From JBFGJH01 sp041586155 (GTDB lineage: Bacteria > Actinomycetota > Acidimicrobiia > Spongiisociales > JAENVV01), in contig JBFHAT010000004.1 of the NCBI GenBank assembly GCA_041586155.1, positions 52,832-116,831 on the forward strand: DNA of 64,000 nt. The letters are read 5' to 3'. This document shows positions 53,912-62,118 of the stretch, piece by piece. The translations under genes and the position numbers were made by a program. Below the pieces are notes generated by a model. The model was not told where the DNA came from. It saw only the letters and a list, made by a program, of their open reading frames with translations, and searched no databases. The number at the start of each line of letters is the position of its first letter. Position 1 is the stretch's first letter.

Positions 53912-54786
53912 TGGAACACTTCCTGACCATTGCCGACGTCCCGGCCGCCACGCTCGCCAATCTCGTCCGCCTCGCCGAGGCGCTGAAGCGAGATCCTCAG
54001 AGGTTTTCCGGTCGGCTCGACGGTGCGGCCGTTGGGCTGTTCTTCATGAAACCGTCCACGCGCACACGCGTCTCGTCCGAGGTCGCCGCCGTTCAGTTGG
54101 GAGCCCACCCTGTCGTGCTGAAGGACGAGGAGGTGGGACTCGGCGGGCGCGAGCCCCCCGAGGACGTAGCCCGGGTGCTGAGCCGCTACCTACGAGCGCT
54201 GGCGCTCCGCGTCTTCGACCACACCGACCTCGAACGCATGGCCGAGGTGGCAGAGATTCCAGTCATCAATCTGCTGTCCGACCTGGAACACCCGTGTCAG
54301 GCGCTGGCTGACGTCGTCACAATCGCCGGGGTGCGCCCGGTCGAAGGAGCGACCGTGGCGTACGTCGGCGACGGCAACAACGTCTGTCACTCGCTCGCTG
54401 CTGCCGTCACGAAGCTGGGCGGCCACATGCGCGTTGCCACCCCGCTCGGGCACGAGCCGGCCGAGACCTATCGGTTCAGTGTCGAACTGTTCAACGATCC
54501 CGTCGCGGCCGTGGAGGGGGCCGACGTCGTCTACACCGATGTCTGGACCTCGATGGGACAGGAGGCGGAGGCGGATGATCGCAGAGAGACATTCGCCGGC
54601 TTCACCGTTGATCCGGCCATGATGGCTCGCGCCGCTCCGGGAGCGATCTTCCTGCACTGCCTGCCTGCCCACCGTGGGGAGGAGGTGGCCGACGAGGTGT
54701 TCGAGGGGCCGGCCAGTCATGTGTTCGACCAGGCGGAGAACCGGCTGCATGCCTTCAAGGCCGTTCTACTGGAGCTACTGGCCTGA
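53911..54786 (+). CDS. argF: Ornithine carbamoyltransferase
   Basis: A 291-residue carbamoyltransferase making citrulline. Motifs: KPSTRTRVSSEVA (carbamoyl phosphate), LEHPCQALADV, VAYVGDGNNVCHSL, the ornithine loop DVWTSMGQE and the catalytic FLHCLPAHRGEEV. HCLPA and SMG identify it as an ornithine rather than aspartate enzyme. Other arginine genes (argCJBD, argGH), often found after pheT in Actinobacteria, are absent here. It is coupled to pheT by TGATG. Confidence 0.92.
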   Translation: MEHFLTIADVPAATLANLVRLAEALKRDPQRFSGRLDGAAVGLFFMKPSTRTRVSSEVAAVQLGAHPVVLKDEEVGLGGREPPEDVARVLSRYLRALALRVFDHTDLERMAEVAEIPVINLLSDLEHPCQALADVVTIAGVRPVEGATVAYVGDGNNVCHSLAAAVTKLGGHMRVATPLGHEPAETYRFSVELFNDPVAAVEGADVVYTDVWTSMGQEAEADDRRETFAGFTVDPAMMARAAPGAIFLHCLPAHRGEEVADEVFEGPASHVFDQAENRLHAFKAVLLELLA

Positions 54787-55331
54787 AGGCGCGGTGGCTG
54801 TCCGAGCTAACGGGCGGAGATGCCATTGACGTGGCGCCCGCTCTCTTGGGGCATGACCTGGTATCGGAGATCGACGGAGAGCGGGTCGTGATTCGTGTCA
54901 CCGAGACGGAGGCCTATTCCTCCCAAGGTGATCCGGCAAGTCACTCTCACCGCGGCCCGACCAAGCGGAATCGATCGATGTTTCTTCGAGGCGGCCATCT
55001 GTACGTCTACCGCAGCTACGGGATCCACTGGTGTGCCAACATCGTGACCGGCTCGTCAGGATCGGGGCAGGCGGTGCTTCTGCGCGGGGGAGACGTGATC
55101 GAAGGCGCAGCAATCGCCGTCGCCCGGCGGGGGAGGGCGACGAATCTCGCAAACGGGCCCGGAAAGCTGGCACAGGCTGCCGGCATCCACGGCGGTCACG
55201 ACGGACTCTGGTTGGGTGACGGTCCGATTCGGCTCGAGGCCGGTCGGCCGGTGGGTGGCTACGTCGTGACACCACGGATTGGGATCAGCCGGGGCGTCGA
55301 GATGCTTGCCCGATTCGTCGCCGACGGATGA
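54783..55331 (+). CDS. 3-Methyladenine DNA glycosylase (AAG/MPG family), possible CTG start
   Basis: A protein of up to 182 residues that excises alkylated purines. It has APALLGHDLV, VTETEAYSSQGDPASHS with the catalytic Glu, RNRSMFLRGGHLYVYRSYGIHWCANIV and NGPGKLAQA, covering the whole family fold. The first standard start is GTG 54831, which would begin at APALLG and lose the preceding conserved strand (DAIDVAPALLG resembles the family ALELAPSLLG). The frame upstream has no ATG, GTG or TTG; CTG 54783 overlaps the argF stop as CTGA and is my preferred, though uncertain, start. Confidence 0.85.
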   Translation: MKARWLSELTGGDAIDVAPALLGHDLVSEIDGERVVIRVTETEAYSSQGDPASHSHRGPTKRNRSMFLRGGHLYVYRSYGIHWCANIVTGSSGSGQAVLLRGGDVIEGAAIAVARRGRATNLANGPGKLAQAAGIHGGHDGLWLGDGPIRLEAGRPVGGYVVTPRIGISRGVEMLARFVADG

Positions 55332-55349
55332 GCCTGTTTCCGGTGCCGC

Positions 55350-56162
55350 TCAGTCGGCCTCACCTCCCAGCTCGGACGGCACGATCTGTGCTCCACTCGA
55401 CGCAGCAGACGACTCGAAGCTGGCCTGGGCGTTGGGTACGAACAGCACCGACAGCGTTTCGTGGTTGTGGAAGAACGTCGAGGTGCCCTGGCGGGGACCG
55501 AGCAGCTGGGTCACCGTGTGCGTGCCAGCCGCGACCGAGCGGGCGACCGTGTAGGACATCTCGAACGACTGCTGGTCATTCGCCGGCCGGAACCATGCTG
55601 ACCATCCCGGGCTTCCCACGACCACTCCATTGACCTTGGTCTGGAGGATGAAGTCCGTCCCGATCGATTCGGGATCGACGAATCCGGTGCCGCTGATCAA
55701 CAACACACCGGGCTCGGGCGCATCGATGGTGACCTCGTTGACCTTGATGAGGCCCTTGTTGGTCTCCAGCACCGATCCGGTGACGCCGTCGTCTTCTGCG
55801 CTGAGTCGGGACGCGATGTCGCTGCTGGGCAGTCCGTCGAGGAGGGCGGCATCGCCAGCGGTGTCGGCGCTGGCTGCTTGCACGGCCGTGTTCGCATCGA
55901 CAACCTGACGGGTGGCGAGTCGGCGCATGAACGCCGCCATCTGTCCGCGAGTGACCGGATCGGCCGGGCAGTACTTGCCGTCGCCGCACCCGGTCGTGAT
56001 TTGGTTGTCTGCCAACCAGGCGATGTCCTCGGCGAAGATGTGATCGTCGGGCACGTCGCTGAACTCGCCGAGCGCCAGCGCTGACAGCGGCGCCACCAGC
56101 GCAGCCGTCAAGACGGCCACAGCTCCCAGCTCGGCGTATCTTCGAAGCCTCGTTTGAGCCAT
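55350..56162 (-). CDS. Secreted S-layer-homology (SLH) domain protein
   Basis: A 270-residue exported protein. A signal peptide (RLRRYAELGAVAVLTAALVAPLSALA) is followed by one SLH-type repeat: EFSDVPDDHIFAEDIAWLAD, then GCGDGKYCPADPVTRGQMAAFM, the form common in actinobacteria. The C-terminal about 170 residues are a beta-rich domain without a name (APEPGVLLISGTGFVDPE, SYTVARSVAAGTHTVTQLLG) that looks like a TNF/C1q-type jelly roll. GGGAGG precedes ATG 56162 on the minus strand. It is last in a minus-strand group with an Ig-like Thr-rich protein and a PBP, which suggests an envelope role. Confidence 0.8.
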   Translation of the reverse strand: MAQTRLRRYAELGAVAVLTAALVAPLSALALGEFSDVPDDHIFAEDIAWLADNQITTGCGDGKYCPADPVTRGQMAAFMRRLATRQVVDANTAVQAASADTAGDAALLDGLPSSDIASRLSAEDDGVTGSVLETNKGLIKVNEVTIDAPEPGVLLISGTGFVDPESIGTDFILQTKVNGVVVGSPGWSAWFRPANDQQSFEMSYTVARSVAAGTHTVTQLLGPRQGTSTFFHNHETLSVLFVPNAQASFESSAASSGAQIVPSELGGEAD

Positions 56163-56176
56163 GCGTTCCTCCCTTT

Positions 56177-56998
56177 TCACGATGCCCGGTCGATGAACCG
56201 GATGTAGATCCAGTACGCCACCACGCCGAGGGCACCTGCCCCGGCGACGACTACGAACCACAAGCCCCAGAATGTGGCCGGACTGCTCAAGAAGCCCCCC
56301 ACGTCCCAGGCGGGTCGCGACCCCAGGATGCGGGGTGACGCGTTGGCCTCCGTGGTCGGCGGCGTCAGCTGGATGCCGGCGACGCTCGTGGCGATCGTTG
56401 TGGTGGGGGCGACGGTCGTCGGGGCAACGGTCGTGGTGGTGGTGTCCGCGGCCGCATTGGCGGCAGGCGGCGTCGAGCTGGCCGGCGCCGTTGTCGTGGT
56501 GGTGGTCGACGTCGTCGAGGTGGAAGTCGTGGTCGGCGGCAACGTGGTGGTGGTCGACGTCGTCGTGGTCGTCGTGGTCGTGGTGGTCGACGTTGTTGTC
56601 GTGGTCGTCGTGGTGGTGCTCGTCGGGGCGGCAACCACCGAGAAGGTCGTCGAACCGGTGGCGGCGCACGAGCCGGGCGTCTCCGGATCGAGCTGGCATG
56701 CCGACACCGTCCAATCCCCAGGTGGCGCGAACGCTGGCACCGTGATCCCGAGAGAGAACCCACCGTCCGCCGAGGCCGAGGTCGATCCAAGGCTCGAGCA
56801 CGCAGGGCTAGGTGCACCCCAACACGCCTGAACGGTCGCCTCGGCCGCGAAGCCAGACCCCGACAGCGTCGCGCCCGAACCCGCTTCGCCGCTGGCCGGT
56901 GACACGCTCACGCTTCCCGCTGAGGCAGGAGCGCTGATCGTGATGATCACGATGAGAACACCGGCGACCAGGATCAGCGTCGCAAATACAGCACGCAA
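56177..56998 (-). CDS. Thr-rich surface protein with signal peptide, Ig-like domain and C-terminal anchor
   Basis: A 273-residue exported protein. After a signal sequence (AVFATLILVAGVLIVIITISAPASA) comes a domain of about 95 residues (VSVSPASGEAGSGATLSGSGF) like IPT/Ig repeats. A low-complexity stretch of about 55 residues, almost all Thr and Ser, and a Pro/Thr/Ala linker follow. A C-terminal transmembrane helix (LWFVVVAGAGALGVVAYWIYI) ends in a basic tail. The Thr run is probably an extended, glycosylated stalk. The start TTG 56998 has AAGGAGG upstream; ATG 57073 is an alternative. The stretch reads as poly-Val in the antisense frame, which is not a gene. Confidence 0.75.
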   Translation of the reverse strand: MRAVFATLILVAGVLIVIITISAPASAGSVSVSPASGEAGSGATLSGSGFAAEATVQACWGAPSPACSSLGSTSASADGGFSLGITVPAFAPPGDWTVSACQLDPETPGSCAATGSTTFSVVAAPTSTTTTTTTTTSTTTTTTTTTTSTTTTLPPTTTSTSTTSTTTTTTAPASSTPPAANAAADTTTTTVAPTTVAPTTTIATSVAGIQLTPPTTEANASPRILGSRPAWDVGGFLSSPATFWGLWFVVVAGAGALGVVAYWIYIRFIDRAS

Positions 56999-57100
56999 AC
57001 TCCCTCCTTCACGGCCGTCGCGGCGTGTGGCCCAGGTTGGGGGCAGCGGCCACGGGACGAGCTTACCGGGCATGACGGTGAGACGATGAGGATCTCGCAG

Positions 57101-59491
57101 TCACGGATTGACCCACACCCGTACCACCCCTTCGGCCGGCGCGCCTCCGGCCGGGTCCTGCTTCCACACGACACCCGGACGCCGAGCGGCCGAGACCGGA
57201 TCAGCCTCCTCTTGGACGATGATCTCGATCCCCACGCCGTTCTCGGCGAGCTCGGCCTCGGCTTGATCGACGGGGAAGCCGATGATCGACGGGATCGTCG
57301 TGCCCGGCTCGGGACCGGCCACCAACAGCTCGACCGACCCGCCCGTCTGGGCCGGGGTGCCCTGGGAGGGCGTCTGATTGAACACTGTGCCCTGCGGTAG
57401 ACCACCCGCCTCGACCCACGAAACCGTCACGAGGTAACCGGCGGACTGCAGGTGAGAGGTTGCCTGTCCCAGATCAAACCCGATGACGCCCGGAACGACA
57501 CCGGCTCCGGCCGCCACCACTCCCTCAGGATTGTGTACCGGGCACACGACCGTCGGGGCGCCGTCGATGGGAGTCTGGAGCGCGATGACGTGCTCGCGCG
57601 GGCAGAACGGGCCGGCGAGGTAGCCCGTAGACGAGTCCACCTCGATGGTGACGAGGCCATCGGCGTCGGGGGTGGGCATGGCGCCAAATCCAGTTCCGGC
57701 CAGCGCCTCCGCGGCGAACGCGCGGAAGATCTGCGCAGGATATGTACCGCCGACGACGTTGAAGCGAGTGCGAGGTGGCTCCATCGAGATCGCCCCCTGC
57801 GGATATCCGACCCACACCGCCGCCGCCAGGCTTGGTGTGTAGCCCACGAACCAGGCGTCCCGATGTGCCTGAGAAGTACCTGTCTTCCCGGCGAGCGGCC
57901 GCCCTATTTGGGCGTTCTGGGCGGTGCCGCGGCGAACCACCTCGGTGAGCGCCGCCGTCACCTGCCGCGCCACATCAGGTTCTATCGCTTCAGTGACGAC
58001 GGGCACAGGCTGGTAGAGATTGACGCCCTCTTCAGTCTCGATGGACGTGACGAAGATCGGGTCGATGTGGGTTCCGTCGGCCGCGAATGTCGAATACGCA
58101 GACGCCATCTCCAGCACCGACACCTCCTGGGCACCGAGGGCAATCGCGTGGAACGGCTGTAGCTCCGACTCGATGCCGGCCGCCTGGGCGACCTCGACCA
58201 CCGCCGCCGGAGTCACCGCATTGACCATCTGGGCGTATACGACATTGACCGAGAACACCGTCGCCTCCAGCACGCTCAGCTGGGGGAAGCTGGAGTTGGC
58301 GTAGTTGTCGACGACCCACGGCCCCGAGTCGGTCCCGATCGTGATCGAGGCGCCCCCTTCGAAGATGGAGTTGAGGGAGAGGCCATTCTCGAGCGCAGCG
58401 GCCAGAACGAACGGCTTGAACGCGGAGCCCGGCTGACGGCGGCCTTGGGTCGCGAGGTTGAACTGGGCTTCCGGGTCATCGCCGTAGAAGTCGTCCCCTC
58501 CGACCACTGCCCGCACGTAACCGGTTCCGGGCTCGATCAACACGGCTGCCGCCTGGGGGCCGTCCTCGGGCAGAACGTGTGCGACCGCCGCTTCGGCTGC
58601 AGTCTGGGCGACGGGGTCGAGAGTGGTGTGAATCCGAAGGCCACCTCGGAACAGGAGGTTGTAGCGATCCGTCGCTGTGGCCCCGAGCGCGGGGTCGTCC
58701 AGCAGCCGACGCTTGACTTCCTCGGTGAAATACGGATGCCGGGTCTGTTCCGGAGGTCGGGGAGCGGCCAGCGACAGCGGCTCGCGGTCGGCCGCCTCGG
58801 CCTGCTCGCCGGTGATCCAGCCCAGTTCGGCCATCTTGGTGAGCACCACACGCCGGCGCCCAAGCGCCCCCTCCGGGTTGCGGAACGGATCGGTATCAGA
58901 TGGAGTCTGGATGAGGCCTGCCACCAACGCCGACTCTGCCAAGCTGAGATCAGCGACGTGCTTGTCGAAGAAGTGCGCTGCCGCCGCACCAACGCCGTAA
59001 GCGCCGTCGCCCAGATACACCGTGTTGAGGTAACGCTCGAGTATCTCTTCTTTCGAGAGGGACTCCTCGAGGCGGATCGCCAGCGACGCCTCCTCGATCT
59101 TGCGGTCGAGCGTCACCTCCGGCGTCAGGATCACATTCTTGATGTACTGCTGAGTGATCGTGGAGGCGCCCTGAGTGGCCTCGCCGGTTTCGAGGTCGGT
59201 GAGCAGCGCCCGGGCGATGGCGCGTAGATCGACCCCCGGATGCTGGAAGAACCGTTCGTCTTCGATGGCGACCACGGCGTTGATGAGGTCATCGGGCACT
59301 TCCTCCAGCCCGACGGCGACGCGATCCTCCTCTGCGTGCCACTGGGCGAGAACTGACCCGTCGGCGGCATAGACGATGCTGGTGCGCCCCAGGTCGCCGA
59401 GGCCCGGGTCCTCGAGTGGTTTGATCTCGCCGCCGCAGGCAGCAGCCACCATGGCCAGCACCAACAGCAGCACAGCCCAGCGACGGAACAT
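57101..59491 (-). CDS. Class A penicillin-binding protein (glycosyltransferase/transpeptidase) with PASTA repeats and lipobox
   Basis: A 796-residue peptidoglycan synthase. The GT51 domain has the catalytic Glu in EDERFFQHPG (E77) and QGASTITQQYIKN. The transpeptidase has SAFK (S356, K359), SVN (414-416) and KTGTS (536-540). Two PASTA-like repeats lie at about 664-796 (VPGVIGFDLGQA; IPSIIGFPVDQA). The N-terminus VLLLVLAMVAAAC/GGE resembles a lipoprotein signal with Cys19, unusual for class A PBPs, which normally keep an uncleaved helix. GAGGAG precedes ATG 59491. It heads the minus-strand envelope group. Confidence 0.92.
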   Translation of the reverse strand: MFRRWAVLLLVLAMVAAACGGEIKPLEDPGLGDLGRTSIVYAADGSVLAQWHAEEDRVAVGLEEVPDDLINAVVAIEDERFFQHPGVDLRAIARALLTDLETGEATQGASTITQQYIKNVILTPEVTLDRKIEEASLAIRLEESLSKEEILERYLNTVYLGDGAYGVGAAAAHFFDKHVADLSLAESALVAGLIQTPSDTDPFRNPEGALGRRRVVLTKMAELGWITGEQAEAADREPLSLAAPRPPEQTRHPYFTEEVKRRLLDDPALGATATDRYNLLFRGGLRIHTTLDPVAQTAAEAAVAHVLPEDGPQAAAVLIEPGTGYVRAVVGGDDFYGDDPEAQFNLATQGRRQPGSAFKPFVLAAALENGLSLNSIFEGGASITIGTDSGPWVVDNYANSSFPQLSVLEATVFSVNVVYAQMVNAVTPAAVVEVAQAAGIESELQPFHAIALGAQEVSVLEMASAYSTFAADGTHIDPIFVTSIETEEGVNLYQPVPVVTEAIEPDVARQVTAALTEVVRRGTAQNAQIGRPLAGKTGTSQAHRDAWFVGYTPSLAAAVWVGYPQGAISMEPPRTRFNVVGGTYPAQIFRAFAAEALAGTGFGAMPTPDADGLVTIEVDSSTGYLAGPFCPREHVIALQTPIDGAPTVVCPVHNPEGVVAAGAGVVPGVIGFDLGQATSHLQSAGYLVTVSWVEAGGLPQGTVFNQTPSQGTPAQTGGSVELLVAGPEPGTTIPSIIGFPVDQAEAELAENGVGIEIIVQEEADPVSAARRPGVVWKQDPAGGAPAEGVVRVWVNP

Positions 59492-59608
59492 GCCTTACTC
59501 CTCGGGCGTGAGGGTACCGGCGGTCAAGTGCGATTCTGGGTATTTGCGGGCAGCAGAACGGGTCTCAACCAGCCCGCCGGAGATTCCGCACCCTCAGCCA
59601 CAGGGGGC

Positions 59609-59614
59609 TACCCT
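59609..59614 (+). promoter_or_regulatory. -10 hexamer TACCCT upstream of tyrS
   Basis: TACCCT ends 11 bases before the tyrS ATG; no Shine-Dalgarno lies between. It is in the divergent region with the PBP gene. Confidence 0.5.
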
Positions 59615-59625
59615 GCGCGGCGAGC

Positions 59626-60792
59626 ATGCGCAACCAGGACATCGAGAAACTCCTCAGCGGCGCTGACACGGTGGTACCGGAAACCGAGTTCCGCGAGCGC
59701 ATCGCCTCCGGCCCGCTACGCGTGAAGCTGGGACTCGACCCGACCGCCCCGGCGGTCACGTTGGGGTGGGCGGTGGTGTTGCGCAAGCTCCGGCAGTTTC
59801 AGGAGCTGGGCCATACTGCCGTGCTGATCGTGGGCGATTTCACGGCCCAGGTCGGTGACCCGTCCGGGAAGAGCGACACTCGCGTGCGGCTCAGCGCTTC
59901 GGAGGTGCGCGGCTACGCCGAGTCCGTCTTGGAGCAGTTCTCACGTGTGCTGCTGCCCGAACCGCTCGAGATCCGATACAACTCCGAGTGGTTGGGTGCG
60001 CTCGCCATGGCCGATGTCCTCGAGTTGACCTCCAAAGTCACCGTCGCGCAGATGCTCGAAAGGGAGGATTTCCGAACCCGTTTCGATGCCAATCGTCCCA
60101 TCTCGGCGATGGAGTTCATGTATCCGCTCCTGCAGGGTTACGACAGCGTGGTGGTTGAGGCCGACGTCGAGCTGGGTGGATCGGACCAGCTGTGGAACAA
60201 CATGATGGGCCGAGTGCTCATGGAGCGCTATGGCAAACAGGGCCAGATGGTACTGACCATGCCGCTGCTGGTTGGCACCGACGGTGCGCAGAAGATGTCC
60301 CAATCGCTGGGCAACTACATCGGGATCACCGACGATCCGGCCGACATGTTCGGGAAGATCATGAGCATCCCCGATCACCTGATGCCGTCGTACTTCGAGT
60401 TGTTGACCGATCTTCCGCCTGCCGAGTGGAGCGACCGGGTCGTCTCGGATCCGGCGCAGGCCAAACGACGACTGGCGCGCGAGATCGTCGGCTTCTTTCA
60501 CGATGCGAGCGCGGCAGGGGAAGCGGAGACGGCGTTCGATCGGGTGTTCAGAGAAGGGCGGATCCCCGACGATGTGCCGGAGATCGAGCTGACCGCGGAG
60601 GATCCCGTCTACCTGCCTGCGCTGATGTCGGAGGCCGGGCTCACCGATTCGAACTCCGAGGCGCGTCGCCTCCTCGCACAAGGTGCCGTCAAAGTCGACG
60701 GGAACAGGGTCGCCGACGAATCGATTCCGCGAAGCGAGCTGGTCGGCCGCACACTCCAGGTGGGGAAGCGGCGTTTCGTCGCCTTACGATGA
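59626..60792 (+). CDS. tyrS: Tyrosine--tRNA ligase with altered HIGH motif
   Basis: A 388-residue class I synthetase. KLGLDPTAPAV, QFQELGHTAVLIVGDFTAQVGDPSG, the tyrosine site region GGSDQLWNNMMG and KMSQS (223-227) are all present, and the C-terminus is an S4 RNA-binding domain (EARRLLAQGAVKVDG). Where HIGH is expected (residues 45-48) the sequence is TLGW, so both histidines are absent while the Gly remains. The rest looks intact, so it is probably functional with an altered ATP site. The gene ends nine bases inside the convergent lipoprotein gene. Confidence 0.93.
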   Translation: MRNQDIEKLLSGADTVVPETEFRERIASGPLRVKLGLDPTAPAVTLGWAVVLRKLRQFQELGHTAVLIVGDFTAQVGDPSGKSDTRVRLSASEVRGYAESVLEQFSRVLLPEPLEIRYNSEWLGALAMADVLELTSKVTVAQMLEREDFRTRFDANRPISAMEFMYPLLQGYDSVVVEADVELGGSDQLWNNMMGRVLMERYGKQGQMVLTMPLLVGTDGAQKMSQSLGNYIGITDDPADMFGKIMSIPDHLMPSYFELLTDLPPAEWSDRVVSDPAQAKRRLAREIVGFFHDASAAGEAETAFDRVFREGRIPDDVPEIELTAEDPVYLPALMSEAGLTDSNSEARRLLAQGAVKVDGNRVADESIPRSELVGRTLQVGKRRFVALR

Positions 60793-61587
60793 GACCGGGG
60801 CTTCGATGGTCATTGGTTGGTTGACGTCGGCCAGTTCGAATCGAACGATGAACGTACCACCGGGCTGGACCGGAACGCCGGCTGCGATGGCCGCATCGCC
60901 CGCAACGCCGATCATTTCGACCGCCAAGAGCACGGCGGTGGCGTTGTCGACGGTCAAACGAAACGCTTCCACCGACTCGAACGGGAAATCCTCGATCGCG
61001 CTGCCCCGTTCGCCGATCACCGTCAGGTCATATTCGGTTGCCGGACGGCCCGCTGTGGTGACTGAGGCACCCTCGAACCCGCTCAGATCTTCGACTGCGC
61101 CGAAGTTGCCGAACTCCGACCAGAACGCGCTCGTACCGGGACAGAGGTCCATGGCGTCGGTCACGGTCGGGTCGTCGATGGTGGTCGTCTGCAAGTCGGC
61201 GAAGCCGTTGTCGTAGTAGACCACATTGTCGAGGTAGGTGACCGACTGGTCCAGGTCGATACCGCCGAGCCCGAGGCTGAGGTCACAGTGGAAATCGGGA
61301 TCAGCGAAGCGTCCGGTCGAGGCAATCGACAGCTCGTTGTCCTCGTCACCAATCCCGATCTCCGTGGCGAAGGTGAATGTCTCGAAGGCCTCGGTTGGAT
61401 CGCCACCGACCTCGAGACCCGACGTGAGAACCGTCGTGGTGGTGGCGGGGAGGGTGGTGGTGGGCTGGGGTGGCATCGTGGTCGGGGCGGCCGTGGGGGA
61501 GGGCGCGCGTTCCTCTCCGGAACTGGCATCCGTGCATGACGTACCCAACAGAAGCACGGCGCACGCGACGACGATGGTGATTCGCAA
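60784..61587 (-). CDS. Predicted lipoprotein, unknown function
   Basis: A 267-residue protein with a lipoprotein signal peptide (RITIVVACAVLLLGTSC, lipobox LGTSC), a Pro/Thr linker (PTAAPTTMPPQPTTTLPATTTT) and a beta-rich domain of about 200 residues with SIASTGRFADPDFHCDLSLGLGG and TYLDNVVYYDNGFADLQ. The domain has two cysteines and resembles the LppX/LprG-like fold of actinobacterial lipoproteins, but I cannot confirm this. TTG 61587 has GAGAGG upstream and a possible -10 TACGCT further up; the longer frame is not supported. Confidence 0.7.
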   Translation of the reverse strand: MRITIVVACAVLLLGTSCTDASSGEERAPSPTAAPTTMPPQPTTTLPATTTTVLTSGLEVGGDPTEAFETFTFATEIGIGDEDNELSIASTGRFADPDFHCDLSLGLGGIDLDQSVTYLDNVVYYDNGFADLQTTTIDDPTVTDAMDLCPGTSAFWSEFGNFGAVEDLSGFEGASVTTAGRPATEYDLTVIGERGSAIEDFPFESVEAFRLTVDNATAVLLAVEMIGVAGDAAIAAGVPVQPGGTFIVRFELADVNQPMTIEAPVSS

Positions 61588-61674
61588 ACGGACCTCTCGG
61601 GGAGCGGCGCCGCCAGCGTAACGGCTCGGCCACTCGTAGTGGAATTCTCGACCTCCGACTGCCAGGATGCGGCC

Positions 61675-62112
61675 ATGGCCGAGCATCACATCGACAAGCA
61701 GACCATCGAAGCAGACCTGTTCTTGACCGATGGAACGGCCATCTCGGGAATCGTCTACATAGAGACCGCGTCGCCCCTCCTCGACGCCACCCAGGATCTG
61801 CTCGGTACGGAACGCCGGCTGATCCCGTGCCGCGGAGAGTCGGGCGAGCTGATCCTCATCGGGCGTCGCGCGATCAGCGCTCTCCGGTTCGAGTTCGCCG
61901 GCACCGGTCCGGCCCCGACGCCCATGACCGTCCTGCCCTCGGTGACCACGGTGGCTGGGGGACATCGCTTCGAGGGCGTCTTGCACATCCCTTCTGAGGA
62001 CGGCCGCATCTCCGACCTACTCAACGATGCGGATCGATGGATGCTTCTGGTCGCCGGCGACCGCGGTGTTTGGATCGACGCCGACAAGGTGATCAAACAC
62101 GAGGCTCCCTGA
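61675..62112 (+). CDS. Hypothetical protein, 145 residues
   Basis: I do not recognise this protein. It has no signal or membrane segment. It looks like two small beta units: EADLFLTDGTAISGIVYIE, then RRLIPCRGESGELILIGRRAISALRFE, and a partner half HRFEGVLHIPSEDGRISDLLNDADRWMLL ... RGVWIDADKVI. The two halves may be an internal duplication of an Sm-like or similar barrel (DGTxxxG / EDGRxxD motifs). ATG 61675 was preferred to GTG 61639. It is flanked by convergent or divergent genes, so context adds nothing. Confidence 0.6.
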   Translation: MAEHHIDKQTIEADLFLTDGTAISGIVYIETASPLLDATQDLLGTERRLIPCRGESGELILIGRRAISALRFEFAGTGPAPTPMTVLPSVTTVAGGHRFEGVLHIPSEDGRISDLLNDADRWMLLVAGDRGVWIDADKVIKHEAP

Positions 62113-62118
62113 TACTCG

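Noticed and set aside
56274..56831. Plus-strand ORF with a poly-Val hydrophobic stretch
   Set aside because: It is the antisense reading of the Thr-rich stalk codons; the Val run mimics a membrane helix but is a codon artefact.
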